Source of the DNA: Bacillus sp. Bos-x628
Lineage (GTDB): Bacteria > Bacillota > Bacilli > Bacillales > Bacillaceae
Direction: 5' to 3'
NCBI RefSeq assembly: GCF_040500475.1
Contig: NZ_CP159358.1
Span: 248,001 to 312,000, forward strand
DNA length: 64,000 bases
The notes beneath the pieces are model-generated. The model was not told the origin of the DNA. It saw nothing but the letters and a program-made list of their open reading frames with translations, and did no database searches. The position numbers were made by a program, and so were the translations under genes. Shown here one piece after another: positions 26,561 to 35,546 of the stretch; the first letter of the stretch is position 1, and each line of letters starts with the position of its first letter.

Positions 26561-27118
26561 ATGATTTCAGTAAACGATTTTCGTACAGGCCTGACAATTG
26601 AAGTGGATGGCGGTATTTGGCGTGTCGTCGATTTCCAACACGTAAAACCAGGAAAAGGCGCAGCGTTTGTACGTTCTAAATTACGTAACTTACGTACTGG
26701 AGCCATTCAAGAAAAAACATTCCGTGCTGGTGAAAAAGTAGCAAAAGCTCAAATCGAAACAAAAACGATGCAGTATTTATATGCAAATGGTGATCAGCAT
26801 GTATTTATGGATACAAGCTCATACGAACAGCTTGAATTAAATGAAGCACAAATTAAAGATGAGCTGAAATACTTGCTTGAAAATATGTCTGTTCAAATCG
26901 TCATGTACGGTTCTGAAACACTTGGCGTTGAACTTCCAAACACAGTAGAACTAGAAGTAGTAGAAACTGAGCCTGGTATAAAAGGTGACACAACATCAGG
27001 TGGAACAAAACCTGCGAAAACAGAAACGGGTTTAATCGTCAACGTTCCTTTCTTTGTCAATAAAGGAGATAAACTAGTAATTAATACAACAGACGGTTCA
27101 TACGTATCAAGAGCTTAA
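26561..27118 (+). CDS. efp: Elongation factor P
   Basis: A 185-residue translation factor with three beta-barrel domains. It binds between the P and E sites and rescues ribosomes stalled at polyproline. The tip loop [10 protein letters not shown] carries Lys32, the residue modified with 5-aminopentanol in B. subtilis. The C-terminal [11 protein letters not shown] and [10 protein letters not shown] are standard. TAGGAGG lies before the ATG. It follows yqhT by 25 bases and ends at a terminator. Confidence 0.97.
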   Translation: MISVNDFRTGLTIEVDGGIWRVVDFQHVKPGKGAAFVRSKLRNLRTGAIQEKTFRAGEKVAKAQIETKTMQYLYANGDQHVFMDTSSYEQLELNEAQIKDELKYLLENMSVQIVMYGSETLGVELPNTVELEVVETEPGIKGDTTSGGTKPAKTETGLIVNVPFFVNKGDKLVINTTDGSYVSRA

Positions 27119-27125
27119 TGAAGTG

Positions 27126-27160
27126 AAAAGCTGTAAACCTTGTGTTTGCAGCTTTTTTTT
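27126..27160 (+). terminator. Terminator after efp
   Basis: AAAAGCTG and CAGCTTTT arms, with inner AAAC/GTTT pairing around CTTGT, then eight T. Confidence 0.85.
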
Positions 27161-27291
27161 ATTTGAAGTAATGTTTGTTCCTTCGCATGTCTCTTCACTA
27201 TCTATTCTCTCATCTTTTTCTCTTACTTTTTGAAAAAAAGACTACTTCCAGAGATTGAAGCATATAGTGTTAAAAAAGCTGGAGGTTCTTT

Positions 27292-27576
27292 ATGAAACAA
27301 TTTCTTTTCCCAGGCATTCATCCGTCAGTTGCTCTAATGGCAGGTATGAGGTTTTTATCTGCAACGATTGAACTGACGGCTGCCATCCTCATCTTAATCA
27401 CAAATGATGTACGCAAAGCTGTTGTGATAAATAGTATTTTAGCGATGATTGGACCCCTCATTTTTATTATCACAATGACCATTGGAATCTATCAAATTGC
27501 AGGACAGTTCTCCTATGCAAAACTCATTTTGATTTTCCTTGGGGTCGTATTTATTCTCGTTGGGATTTATAAATAA
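27292..27576 (+). CDS. yqhV: Small membrane protein YqhV (DUF2619)
   Basis: A 94-residue protein with three hydrophobic segments (about residues 15-35, 42-65 and 72-92), matching the DUF2619 family. GGAGG precedes the ATG. It lies just upstream of the spoIIIA operon, as in B. subtilis, but the sigma-E-like promoter at 27586 begins after its stop, so it need not be part of that operon. Function unknown. Confidence 0.78.
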   Translation: MKQFLFPGIHPSVALMAGMRFLSATIELTAAILILITNDVRKAVVINSILAMIGPLIFIITMTIGIYQIAGQFSYAKLILIFLGVVFILVGIYK

Positions 27577-27585
27577 AAGGGCTTG

Positions 27586-27613
27586 GCATAATTCACAACA
27601 CACATCATACATT
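27586..27613 (+). promoter_or_regulatory. Sigma-E promoter of the spoIIIA operon
   Basis: GCATAAT at 27586-27592 fits the -35 pattern KMATATT with one mismatch. CATACATT at 27606-27613 is an exact -10 match to CATACAMT, and the spacer is 13 bases. spoIIIAA starts 30 bases further on. The spoIIIA operon is transcribed in the mother cell by sigma-E. Confidence 0.75.
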
Positions 27614-27642
27614 TTAGAGAAGAAAAAAAGGAGGGGGATTCG

Positions 27643-28566
27643 TTGCGGAGTTTGTTGGATATTCTCCCGCACTCTATTGGACAAGAACTCAGCTTGCTAA
27701 AAGAAGCAGAATGGGCGCAAATAGAAGAAATCCGCATTCGAACTTGCCGCCCCATTGAACTGATTCAAGGGGGAAACCCGCACTTTCTTTCCTATTATAC
27801 AACAGCAGAAGATGCTTCTCAGTTGTTAGGCAGGCTAAGCAATTACAGCATGTACACACTTGAAGAAGAATTGAAACAAGGCTATATCACCATATCGGGC
27901 GGACATAGGGTAGGGCTTGCAGGAAAGGTGATCGTCGAAAACGGATCAGTCAAAGGCTTAAGAGATATTTCTTCATTTAATATTCGAATAGCAAAAGAAA
28001 AGATAGGAATTGCACTCCCGTTTCTTCCTTATTTATATGAAAAAAATTGGTGCAACACGCTCATCATTGGTCCTCCCCAAACAGGTAAAACGACCTTGCT
28101 ACGTGATTTGGCACGTCTGATTAGTACTGGAACAAAAGAGATTCCGTCCAGAAAAACAGGGATTATTGATGAGCGCTCCGAGATTGCCGGGTGTATCAGA
28201 GGGGTGCCGCAGCATCATTTTGGACACCGGATTGATGTGCTGGATGCGTGTCCAAAGGCAGAAGGATTGATGATGATGATTCGCTCCATGAGCCCTGAAG
28301 TCATCATTGTAGATGAAATCGGAAAAAGTGAAGATGTACAGGCACTTTTAGAAGCCATTCATGCAGGTGTGACCATCATCGTGTCAGCCCATGGGTACTC
28401 ACTTGAAGATATATGGAAACGCCCCTCTTTTCAAACATTGCGGCAGCATCGTGTATTTAATCGATATGTCGAATTAAACAGGGAAAATGGTCCTGGAACC
28501 ATTGGGCGGATTTATGACCAAAACGGACAAGAGATGAAATGGAGGCGAGGAGTGGACGTATGTTAA
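27643..28566 (+). CDS. spoIIIAA: Stage III sporulation ATPase SpoIIIAA
   Basis: A 307-residue secretion-type ATPase, related to the GspE/FliI motors, with Walker A GPPQTGKTTLLRD (about residue 144) and Walker B VIIVDEIGKSEDV. It sits on the mother-cell face of the SpoIIIA-SpoIIQ channel and is needed for sigma-G activity in the engulfed forespore. The TTG start follows GGAGGGGG. It overlaps spoIIIAB by seven bases. Confidence 0.94.
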   Translation: MRSLLDILPHSIGQELSLLKEAEWAQIEEIRIRTCRPIELIQGGNPHFLSYYTTAEDASQLLGRLSNYSMYTLEEELKQGYITISGGHRVGLAGKVIVENGSVKGLRDISSFNIRIAKEKIGIALPFLPYLYEKNWCNTLIIGPPQTGKTTLLRDLARLISTGTKEIPSRKTGIIDERSEIAGCIRGVPQHHFGHRIDVLDACPKAEGLMMMIRSMSPEVIIVDEIGKSEDVQALLEAIHAGVTIIVSAHGYSLEDIWKRPSFQTLRQHRVFNRYVELNRENGPGTIGRIYDQNGQEMKWRRGVDVC

Positions 28567-29075
28567 AACTCATTGGCGCTATTTTCATTGTCGCAGCAAC
28601 GACATGGGGAGGCTTTGAGTTTGCTAAAAGATACAGCGACCGGCCAAAGCAAATTAGGCAGCTTCGGTTTGCCTTGCAGTCTCTTGAAGCCGAAATTATG
28701 TATGGACAAACACCTCTAGAGCGTGCTGCAGACCAAATTGCTTCGCAAGTAGGTCCGCCCATTAGCCGTCTGTTTGAGCAATTTGCAGAAAAGCTCAAGG
28801 TCGGTACCTTTTCTGCTAGGCATGCATGGAATGAAAGTTTGGAAGAGGTGTGGAAAATGACCGTTTTGAAAAAAGGCGAGTATGAAGCGCTTAAGCACTT
28901 TGGAGAAACACTTGGCCAGCATGATGTCATTGCCCAGCAAAAGTATATCAAACTTGCTTTAGGACATTTGGAATCAGAGGAGAAGGAGGCTGAAATCGCT
29001 CAAGCTAAAAACGAAAAGATGGTAAGAAGCCTCGGGTTTTTAAGTGGATTGCTACTGATTCTTTTATTGATGTGA
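28560..29075 (+). CDS. spoIIIAB: Stage III sporulation protein SpoIIIAB
   Basis: A 171-residue membrane protein, distantly GspF-like. One N-terminal helix (MLKLIGAIFIVAATTW) and one at the C-terminus (FLSGLLLILLLM) bracket a helical cytosolic domain with RQIRQLRFALQSLEAEIMYG. The ATG at 28560 sits inside the spoIIIAA stop region and gives the B. subtilis length and N-terminus. GGAGGCGAGG is the likely ribosome site. Confidence 0.93.
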   Translation: MLKLIGAIFIVAATTWGGFEFAKRYSDRPKQIRQLRFALQSLEAEIMYGQTPLERAADQIASQVGPPISRLFEQFAEKLKVGTFSARHAWNESLEEVWKMTVLKKGEYEALKHFGETLGQHDVIAQQKYIKLALGHLESEEKEAEIAQAKNEKMVRSLGFLSGLLLILLLM

Positions 29076-29094
29076 CAGGAAGGGAGTCGAGAGC

Positions 29095-29301
29095 ATGGGC
29101 GTTGATGTAGACGTCATTTTTCAAATTGCGGGAGTGGGCATTGTGGTGGCCTTTCTCCATACCATTTTAGATCAAATGGGAAAAAAGGAGTATGCCCAGT
29201 GGGTGACGCTGCTTGGGTTTATTTACATTTTGTTTATGGTGGCAACCATTGTGGATGATTTGTTTAAAAAGATTAAAGCCGTATTTCTATTTCAAGGGTA
29301 G
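29095..29301 (+). CDS. spoIIIAC: Stage III sporulation protein SpoIIIAC
   Basis: A 68-residue membrane protein with two helices (about residues 7-25 and 37-55), the exact B. subtilis length. The sequence opens MGVDVDVIFQIAGVGIV and includes LDQMGKKEYAQW. It is a small export-apparatus-like part of the SpoIIIA complex. GGGAGTCGAGAGC precedes the ATG. Confidence 0.93.
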   Translation: MGVDVDVIFQIAGVGIVVAFLHTILDQMGKKEYAQWVTLLGFIYILFMVATIVDDLFKKIKAVFLFQG

Positions 29302-29309
29302 GGGAGGGC

Positions 29310-29711
29310 TTACAAATCGAAATTATACAAATTGTCGGACTTGGTTTAATCGCCACTTTTTTAGCATTAATCGTCAAAGAGCAAAAGCCGACCTTCGCCT
29401 TTATGCTAGTTGTGTTTACAGGGTGTGTCATTTTTCTTTATTTAATTGATCAAATCTATGCCATTATCTCGATGATTGAAAAAATTGCCGCAAATGCCGG
29501 CGTGAACATGAAGTATGTTGAGACCATTTTAAAGATTATTGGGATTGCCTATATTGCAGAATTTGGATCTCAGCTGACAAAGGATGCCGGACAAGGAGCT
29601 ATTGCTTCAAAAATAGAACTTGGCGGTAAAATCCTCATATTGGCCATGGCAGTCCCCATTTTAACAGTCATCATTGAGACCATATTAGGCATGATTCCTT
29701 CCATGACTTGA
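29310..29711 (+). CDS. spoIIIAD: Stage III sporulation protein SpoIIIAD (non-canonical start)
   Basis: A 133-residue membrane protein with about four helices. The conserved N-terminus QIEIIQIVGLGLIATF is present in frame from 29313. The codon where the start should be (29310-29312, three bases after GGGGAGGG) is TTA, however, not TTG, GTG or ATG. ATC at 29316, seven bases after the ribosome site, or ATT at 29322 could serve as rare starts. The first ATG is at 29403 and would remove 31 residues, including the first helix. The rest (IDQIYAIISMIEKIA, LTKDAGQGAIASKIELGGK) is intact. Coordinates include the whole conserved reading. Confidence 0.85.
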   Translation, partial: LQIEIIQIVGLGLIATFLALIVKEQKPTFAFMLVVFTGCVIFLYLIDQIYAIISMIEKIAANAGVNMKYVETILKIIGIAYIAEFGSQLTKDAGQGAIASKIELGGKILILAMAVPILTVIIETILGMIPSMT

Positions 29712-29731
29712 TTGAAAAGAGGTGAAGAGGG

Positions 29732-30925
29732 GTGAAACAGATTATTGCCGCAATTGGGCTCATGCTTTCCTTATGGCTGATTGCCCCGCTTGCTTATGCA
29801 GAGGGAAAGGAACCTGAAAAAAGTGAAGAACCAGTCGCAGAAGAAGTGGCTAATGGACAGGCTGATGCACTTGAGCTTAGTTCCATCAGTGACTTCTGGG
29901 AAACGATTTTGGACGAGTATGGCGGCTTTCTGCCAGAAAGCCAAAAAGGCACAGTGAAAGAAATGATTGATGGCGACAAAGAACTGTCTCCACAAACGTG
30001 GCTCAAAGCGTTTGTTCAATATCTCTTTCACGAGGTCATTGCAAATGGGAAACTGTTAGGAACCCTTATTTTACTTACCATCTTTTGTTCTCTTTTGCAA
30101 CTACTGCAAAATGCCTTTGAACAAAGCACTGTCAGCAAAGTCGCTTATGCACTTGTTTATATGGTGCTGATCATTATTGCGCTCAACAGCTTTCATGTTG
30201 CGATCTCCTATGCAACAGAAGCTATTCAAACGATGACCAGTTTTATTCTTGCTCTTATTCCTCTTTTATTAGCACTCATTGCTTCATCAGGAGGGCTTGT
30301 CTCAGCCGGCTTTTTTCATCCTGTTATTTTATTTCTGATGAACACGAGCGGCATTTTTATTCAATCTGTTGTCCTTCCGCTGATCTTCTTGTCGGCCATT
30401 TTAAGCATCGTAAGCACCCTGACCGAACAATACAAAGTTACGCAGCTTGCCCAGTTGTTAAGAAACGTTGCCCTCGGCGGACTTGCGGTCTTTCTGACCG
30501 TTTTCCTTGGCGTCATTTCAGTACAAGGTGCATCTGCTGCCATCAGTGATGGAATCGCGTTGCGTACTGCAAAATTTATTACTGGAAATTTCATTCCTGT
30601 CTTAGGAAGGATGTTTACGGATGCAACTGATACAGTCATCAGTGCTTCTGTGTTGCTGAAAAACACCGTTGGACTTGTTGGTGTCGCCATTTTGATTTCA
30701 ATTGCTGCCTTCCCAGCCATTAAAGTCTTGTCGCTTGCCCTTATCTACAAGCTTGCGGCTGCCATCCTTCAGCCTCTAGGCGGCGGACCAATCATTAGCT
30801 GTCTTGATGTGATATCGAAAAGTGTTCTCTATATATTTGCCGCACTTGCTGTTGTGTCGCTCATGTTCTTTTTAAGCATCACCGTCATCATCACCGCCGG
30901 TAACCTCACAATGATGATGAAGTAA
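29732..30925 (+). CDS. spoIIIAE: Stage III sporulation protein SpoIIIAE
   Basis: A 397-residue polytopic protein. A signal-like first helix ends in LAYAEG, a 75-residue extracytoplasmic acidic part follows, and then about seven helices from residue 105 on. It is one of the channel-forming parts of the SpoIIIA complex and essential for forespore sigma-G activity. The GTG at 29732 lies behind GAAGAGG. Confidence 0.93.
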   Translation: MKQIIAAIGLMLSLWLIAPLAYAEGKEPEKSEEPVAEEVANGQADALELSSISDFWETILDEYGGFLPESQKGTVKEMIDGDKELSPQTWLKAFVQYLFHEVIANGKLLGTLILLTIFCSLLQLLQNAFEQSTVSKVAYALVYMVLIIIALNSFHVAISYATEAIQTMTSFILALIPLLLALIASSGGLVSAGFFHPVILFLMNTSGIFIQSVVLPLIFLSAILSIVSTLTEQYKVTQLAQLLRNVALGGLAVFLTVFLGVISVQGASAAISDGIALRTAKFITGNFIPVLGRMFTDATDTVISASVLLKNTVGLVGVAILISIAAFPAIKVLSLALIYKLAAAILQPLGGGPIISCLDVISKSVLYIFAALAVVSLMFFLSITVIITAGNLTMMMK

Positions 30926-30939
30926 GGGGGGGAACACCT

Positions 30940-31569
30940 TTGGGCTTTCTCACAGAATGGATTACGAGCATTATCTTATTTATCCTATTTGCGATTGTCA
31001 TTGATCTTTTGCTTCCTAATTCAAGCATGCAAAAGTATGCAAAAATGGTTGTCAGCTTACTATTAATTGTGGTAATGCTTAATCCCATCTTTGCCTTATT
31101 TCGAGCTGATCCTGATCAAATCTTCTCAGAATTAATGAAAGGCAAGCAAGAAGCACAGTCAGATGAAATAAAAAATCAGATGAAATTAGAAAAAAAAGAA
31201 ATACAAGCTTCTCAGCGTGCATATATTTTAAAGCAAATGGCTGTCCAACTAGAAAAAAGCGCAAAGGAGTCACTGGAGAAAGAGAACTATGAAATGAAAC
31301 AGGTAGAAGTGTTGACAGATGAGGAGCACCTTGATCAGAACATGGAAGCAAATCAGTTTCGTATCAAAGCGGTCATTTCTCCATTAACTCAGGATGCTGT
31401 AGAAACTGTGGCAAAGGTTGAAATTGATCTCTCCAGTCAAAAGGAAGAGAGAGCTGGATCGTCACAAGAGATGGTGAGGGTGAAAAAGGAGCTTGCAGAG
31501 ATATGGAATATGAATCCTGAACACATTACAGTGCATATTGAGGGAGGTGACACGGTAGATCATGAATAA
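30940..31569 (+). CDS. spoIIIAF: Stage III sporulation protein SpoIIIAF
   Basis: A 209-residue protein with two N-terminal helices (about residues 6-22 and 33-53). A soluble domain in the intermembrane space follows, with a charged coiled-coil-like stretch (residues 60-115) and a ring-building-like fold (RIKAVISPL, VEIDLSS). The TTG start follows GGGGGG. It overlaps spoIIIAG by eight bases. Confidence 0.92.
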   Translation: MGFLTEWITSIILFILFAIVIDLLLPNSSMQKYAKMVVSLLLIVVMLNPIFALFRADPDQIFSELMKGKQEAQSDEIKNQMKLEKKEIQASQRAYILKQMAVQLEKSAKESLEKENYEMKQVEVLTDEEHLDQNMEANQFRIKAVISPLTQDAVETVAKVEIDLSSQKEERAGSSQEMVRVKKELAEIWNMNPEHITVHIEGGDTVDHE

Positions 31570-32233
31570 TCAAGACTGGAAACAGAAGCTGAAAGCATTG
31601 TTCCAAGCACCTGAAAAGGGTGAGGGAAAACCGAAATTAACCAAACATCATTACTTGTTACTCGTTTTCATTATCGGGGTGTCTTTCATGCTAGTCAGTC
31701 AAATGCTGTCACCGCCATCAAGCAATAAACAGGCAGTCGTTCCCGCTTCTAAAAAAACACATTCAGAAGAGCAAGCGGTGTTTAAACCTTCATCAACAGG
31801 TAAATCGAAGGACTCCATTGAGGATGTTGAGCAAGAATATGAAAATCAGTTAAAAGAAATTTTAGAGACCATCATTGGGGTCGAAGATGTTTCTATTGTT
31901 GTCAATGTGGACGCAACTTCTTTGAAAGTATTTGAAAAAAACACATCCAATAAAAGCACAACAACTGAAGAAACAGATAAAGAAGGCGGAGTGAGAAGTG
32001 TAACCGACCAGACAAAGGAAGAAGAGATTGTGATTATCAAAAATGGCAATGAAGAAACACCAGTCGTCGTTCAAACGAAAAAACCAGAAATTCGTGGTGT
32101 CCTCGTTGTTGCTCAAGGAGTAGACAACGTTCAAATAAAAAAAACCATCATTGAAGCTGTTACACGAGTGCTTGATGTACCGAGCCATAGAGTAGCTGTT
32201 GCCCCTAAAAAAATCAAGGAGGATTCGGAATGA
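31562..32233 (+). CDS. spoIIIAG: Stage III sporulation protein SpoIIIAG
   Basis: A 223-residue protein with a single membrane helix (about residues 29-47). Its FliF/EscJ-like ring domain (VEQEYENQLKEIL, GVEDVSIVVNVDA, RGVLVVAQGVDNVQIK) forms the large SpoIIIAG ring between mother cell and forespore. The Thr/Glu-rich insert (residues 130-150) is typical. AGGGAGG precedes the start, and it overlaps spoIIIAH by four bases. Confidence 0.93.
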   Translation: MNNQDWKQKLKALFQAPEKGEGKPKLTKHHYLLLVFIIGVSFMLVSQMLSPPSSNKQAVVPASKKTHSEEQAVFKPSSTGKSKDSIEDVEQEYENQLKEILETIIGVEDVSIVVNVDATSLKVFEKNTSNKSTTTEETDKEGGVRSVTDQTKEEEIVIIKNGNEETPVVVQTKKPEIRGVLVVAQGVDNVQIKKTIIEAVTRVLDVPSHRVAVAPKKIKEDSE

Positions 32234-32865
32234 TGTTAAAAAAACAAACGGTTTGGCTATTAACGATGCTAAGTTTAGTTGTCGTATTAAGTGTGTACTA
32301 TATTATGTCTCCGCAAGGTGAGAACGCAGTGACAGTAGAGGATACAAAATCAAAAGGAACTGAAGAGAAAAAGACAGAAACAGAAAAAGGAACTGATAAA
32401 GGAACAGAAAAAGGCAGTGACTTAAAGTCTTCTGACAAAGAAACAAGCGGTGAACAAGAGGATGTTGAAACAAGTGGTGAAGAAGGAAAAGCTGTTTCAG
32501 AGCAAACAGACGACGAACTCTTTACAACTTATCGGCTAGAGCTTGAAGACAAACGAAGCAAGCAGCGCGAAGAATATAATGAGATCGTCTCTAGTGACGA
32601 TGCAACAGCTCAAGAAAAAAGTGAAGCCTATGATCAAATGACGGCACTCAGCGAGGCAGAAGGAACAGAGCGCCAGTTGGAAACATTGATCAAAACAAAA
32701 GGCTATAAAGATGCGCTTGTAAGTGCTGAAGGAGATAAAGTGAGCATTACAGTGCGTTCTGATAAAAAATCAAAGTCTCAAGCAGCGGATATTATTGATA
32801 TGGTCACAAATGAAATCAAAGGATTAGATAACGTTGCCGTCACGTTTGAGCCGTCCAATCAATAA
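32230..32865 (+). CDS. spoIIIAH: Stage III sporulation protein SpoIIIAH
   Basis: A 211-residue protein with an N-terminal helix (KKQTVWLLTMLSLVVVLSVYY). A long Glu/Lys/Thr-rich linker (about residues 35-95) of low complexity follows, then a C-terminal YscJ/FliF-like domain that docks onto forespore SpoIIQ across the septum. Two adjacent ATG codons at 32230 and 32233 could start it, and AAGGAGG fits either. The B. subtilis protein begins MLKKQTVW, favouring the second. Confidence 0.93.
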   Translation: MMLKKQTVWLLTMLSLVVVLSVYYIMSPQGENAVTVEDTKSKGTEEKKTETEKGTDKGTEKGSDLKSSDKETSGEQEDVETSGEEGKAVSEQTDDELFTTYRLELEDKRSKQREEYNEIVSSDDATAQEKSEAYDQMTALSEAEGTERQLETLIKTKGYKDALVSAEGDKVSITVRSDKKSKSQAADIIDMVTNEIKGLDNVAVTFEPSNQ

Positions 32866-32871
32866 AAAAAT

Positions 32872-32907
32872 GAAAAAACGTCCTTGACCAAAAAGGGCGT
32901 TTTTTCA
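32872..32907 (+). terminator. Terminator of the spoIIIA operon
   Basis: AAAAAACG and CGTTTTTT arms with inner CCTT/AAGG pairing around GACCAA, seven bases after the spoIIIAH stop. Confidence 0.8.
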
Positions 32908-33003
32908 TGCGGTTTGACGCCTTGTTTAAGAGGTGCGTACAATGTGCCTGATCACAATAGTAGTTGAATTCAACGAAATCCTCCTGTAAGATGATTATAG
33001 TAT

Positions 33004-33016
33004 GTACTTTTAGTAC
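33004..33016. promoter_or_regulatory. Inverted repeat upstream of accB
   Basis: GTACT-TTT-AGTAC is a perfect five-base inverted repeat 44 bases before accB, next to TATAGT (a possible -10). Its half sites vaguely resemble FapR half sites, but spacing and core do not match the FapR consensus. A role in accBC control is only a suggestion. Confidence 0.3.
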
Positions 33017-33059
33017 TAGCCTATAAAAAAGATAAATCCATACATAGAGGTGCAAATCC

Positions 33060-33542
33060 ATGTTAAAAATTGAAGAAATTCATGAACTGATTAAATTAAT
33101 TGACGAATCCACAATTGATGAATTTACGTACGAAAACGAAGGAGCAAAAATTAATCTCAAAAAAAATAAAGAAATCGTTCAGCAAGTTGCGGCACCTGCA
33201 CAAGTGGCTCCTGTCCAAGCAGCTCCAGCACAACAAGCTCCTAAAGCACAAGCTTCTGCTCAGACCGAAGCCCCTGCGCAAGAGGCAACTGCATCTGAAA
33301 ATCTGCATAAAATTACATCCCCAATGGTTGGCACATTTTATGCTTCATCTTCACCAGAAGCAGATCCTTACGTGACAACAGGGTCTAAGGTGAAGGAAAA
33401 TACAGTTGTATGTATCGTTGAAGCGATGAAACTGTTTAATGAAATCGAAGCAGAAGTAAAAGGCGAGATCGTCGAAGTGTTAGCGGAAAACGGTCAGCTT
33501 GTAGAATTTGGACAACCCCTCTTTCTAGTGAAAGCAGAGTAA
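33060..33542 (+). CDS. accB: Biotin carboxyl carrier protein of acetyl-CoA carboxylase
   Basis: A 160-residue BCCP. An N-terminal assembly part ([17 protein letters not shown]) is followed by an Ala/Pro/Gln-rich hinge (about residues 43-80). The biotinyl domain has [19 protein letters not shown] and [13 protein letters not shown], whose Lys carries biotin. It shuttles carboxybiotin between AccC and the carboxyltransferase AccAD in the first step of fatty acid synthesis. First gene of accB-accC-yqhY. Confidence 0.96.
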   Translation: MLKIEEIHELIKLIDESTIDEFTYENEGAKINLKKNKEIVQQVAAPAQVAPVQAAPAQQAPKAQASAQTEAPAQEATASENLHKITSPMVGTFYASSSPEADPYVTTGSKVKENTVVCIVEAMKLFNEIEAEVKGEIVEVLAENGQLVEFGQPLFLVKAE

Positions 33543-33553
33543 GGAGTACGATC

Positions 33554-34903
33554 ATGATTAAAAAGCTATTAATTGCAAACAGAGGAGAAATCGCAGTTAG
33601 AATCATCCGCGCTTGCAAAGAGCTAGGAATAGAAACAGTGGCAGTATTTTCTGAGGCAGATCGCGATGCACTGCATGTTCAAATGGCTGATGAAGCATAT
33701 TGCATCGGACCAAAGGCATCAAAGGACAGTTACCTAAATGTTACAAACATTGTCAGTGTGGCAAAGCTTACGGGTACTGATGCTATTCACCCAGGATACG
33801 GCTTCCTAGCTGAAAATGCGGACTTTGCAGAGCTATGCGAAGAGTGTAATGTGATCTTTGTTGGTCCAACTGCATCAGCTATTTCTAAAATGGGAACCAA
33901 AGATGTGGCAAGAGAAACAATGAAACAAGCAGGTGTACCAATTGTTCCTGGTTCTCAAGGAATTGTAAAAGATCTTGATGATGCGGTTTCAACGGCAGCA
34001 GATATTGGGTATCCTGTTATTATTAAAGCAACTGCAGGCGGCGGTGGTAAAGGTATCCGCGTGGCTCGTACAGAAGAAGAGCTGATTAACGGAGTGAAAA
34101 TCACCCAGCAAGAAGCCGCACAAAACTTTGGGAACCCAGGAGTCTACTTGGAGAAATTCATTGAAGACTTTAGACACGTAGAAATTCAAGTGCTTGCAGA
34201 TCAGCATGGCAATACCATTCACCTAGGTGAGCGTGATTGCTCGATTCAAAGAAGAATGCAAAAGCTCCTTGAAGAAACGCCTTCTCCAGCCTTGAATGCA
34301 GATATTCGCGAGCAAATGGGTGAAGCAGCAGTGAAAGCCGCCGAGGCTGTTGAATACACAGGAGCAGGAACGGTCGAATTCATTTACGATTATAATGAAG
34401 AGAAGTTTTACTTCATGGAAATGAATACACGTATCCAAGTGGAGCATCCTGTTACGGAAATGGTCACAGGTGTCGATTTAATCAAAGAACAAATTAAAGT
34501 TGCATCAGGTGAGCCGCTTTCTCTTACGCAAGATGAAGTGGTCTATGAAGGCTGGGCAATTGAATGCCGTATTAACGCAGAGAACCCGGAGAAAAACTTT
34601 ATGCCTTCTGCTGGTGAGATTAAAATGTATCTTCCACCAGGCGGTTTGGGTGTACGTGTTGATTCTGCAGCTTATCCAGGATATGTCATTCCGCCATATT
34701 ACGATAGCATGATTGCAAAAGTAATCACGTATGCTAAAACGAGAGAAGAAGCCATTGCAAAGATGAAACGTGCACTTCAAGAATTTGTCATTGAAGGAGT
34801 GTACACGACAATTCCATTCCACTTAAGACTGCTGGAGCATGAAACGTTTGTGAGCGGTCATTTTAATACGAAGTTTTTAGAAACGTATCAAATCATGAAA
34901 TAA
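33554..34903 (+). CDS. accC: Biotin carboxylase subunit of acetyl-CoA carboxylase
   Basis: A 449-residue ATP-grasp enzyme that carboxylates BCCP biotin using bicarbonate and ATP. Motifs: [15 protein letters not shown] at the start, the glycine-rich lid [48 protein letters not shown], and the C-terminal ECRINAENP. It starts 11 bases after accB, behind AAGGAG. Confidence 0.97.
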   Translation: MIKKLLIANRGEIAVRIIRACKELGIETVAVFSEADRDALHVQMADEAYCIGPKASKDSYLNVTNIVSVAKLTGTDAIHPGYGFLAENADFAELCEECNVIFVGPTASAISKMGTKDVARETMKQAGVPIVPGSQGIVKDLDDAVSTAADIGYPVIIKATAGGGGKGIRVARTEEELINGVKITQQEAAQNFGNPGVYLEKFIEDFRHVEIQVLADQHGNTIHLGERDCSIQRRMQKLLEETPSPALNADIREQMGEAAVKAAEAVEYTGAGTVEFIYDYNEEKFYFMEMNTRIQVEHPVTEMVTGVDLIKEQIKVASGEPLSLTQDEVVYEGWAIECRINAENPEKNFMPSAGEIKMYLPPGGLGVRVDSAAYPGYVIPPYYDSMIAKVITYAKTREEAIAKMKRALQEFVIEGVYTTIPFHLRLLEHETFVSGHFNTKFLETYQIMK

Positions 34904-34928
34904 TCACAGTTTTCGGAGGTGAATGATC

Positions 34929-35336
34929 GTGTCAGAAAACAATTTGCTTGAAATGAACCTTGATGAAGATCAATTGGGGAAAGTGCAAATTGCACCAGAA
35001 GTGATTGAAGTAATTGCAGGGATTGCAGCTTCAGAGGTTGAAGGAGTCGCTGAAATGCGCGGCAACTTTGCTGCTGATGTAGCAGAACGTTTTGGAAAGA
35101 AAAATCACCGTAAAGGTGTAAAGGTAGATGTCTCTGATGAAGGCATTACAATTGATGTGTATTGCGTGGTTGAATTTGGTCTATCCATTCCAAAAGTATC
35201 CACTGCTGTTCAAGAAAATATTCGTCAAACCCTTTTAAACATGACTGCCTTAACCATTAATGAAATAAACATTCATGTGGTCGGCATTCAGTTTGATACA
35301 AAATCACCTGAGGCTGAAGTAGATCAAGAAATGTAA
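34929..35336 (+). CDS. yqhY: Asp23/Gls24-family protein YqhY
   Basis: A 135-residue DUF322/Asp23 protein with QIAPEVIEVIAGIAASEVEGV and VDVYCVVEFG-type strands. In B. subtilis it is clustered with accBC, and its loss is reported to give acetyl-CoA carboxylase suppressor mutations, which suggests a link to malonyl-CoA supply. The GTG at 34929 has CGGAGGTG at the right distance and gives the B. subtilis length. An ATG two codons earlier sits within two bases of the ribosome site and is rejected. Confidence 0.9.
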   Translation: MSENNLLEMNLDEDQLGKVQIAPEVIEVIAGIAASEVEGVAEMRGNFAADVAERFGKKNHRKGVKVDVSDEGITIDVYCVVEFGLSIPKVSTAVQENIRQTLLNMTALTINEINIHVVGIQFDTKSPEAEVDQEM

Positions 35337-35351
35337 AAGCGGTTTGAAATG

Positions 35352-35384
35352 AAACCAAGGAGGTATCCCCTCTTTGGTTTTTTA
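35352..35384 (+). terminator. Terminator of the accBC-yqhY unit
   Basis: AAACCAAGGAGG pairs with CCCCTCTTTGGTTT (one or two mismatches) around TAT, followed by T residues. Confidence 0.8.
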
Positions 35385-35546
35385 AAATCTTATTTTTGGG
35401 CAAGTTCCGAATATTGATTACGTCACGTGTTTATTTATTCGTTTTTTATCAAAGCTGGCATGGATCTTGGTGCGACCTCGGTCAAAATATGTTATGATCT
35501 CTGTATGGCTTAACGACAAGCGGATAAATGGTTAAAGGAGTAAATG

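Noticed and set aside
30361..30720. A 119-codon minus-strand frame opposite spoIIIAE
   Set aside because: A shadow of a strongly conserved sporulation gene, with no start signal; typical antisense open frame.
32330..32500. Low-complexity Glu/Lys/Thr repeat region as a tandem repeat array
   Set aside because: It is the coding sequence of the flexible SpoIIIAH linker; the units are irregular at the DNA level.
33100..33375. Overlapping plus-strand frame within accB
   Set aside because: An out-of-frame reading of the Ala/Pro/Gln-rich hinge of accB.
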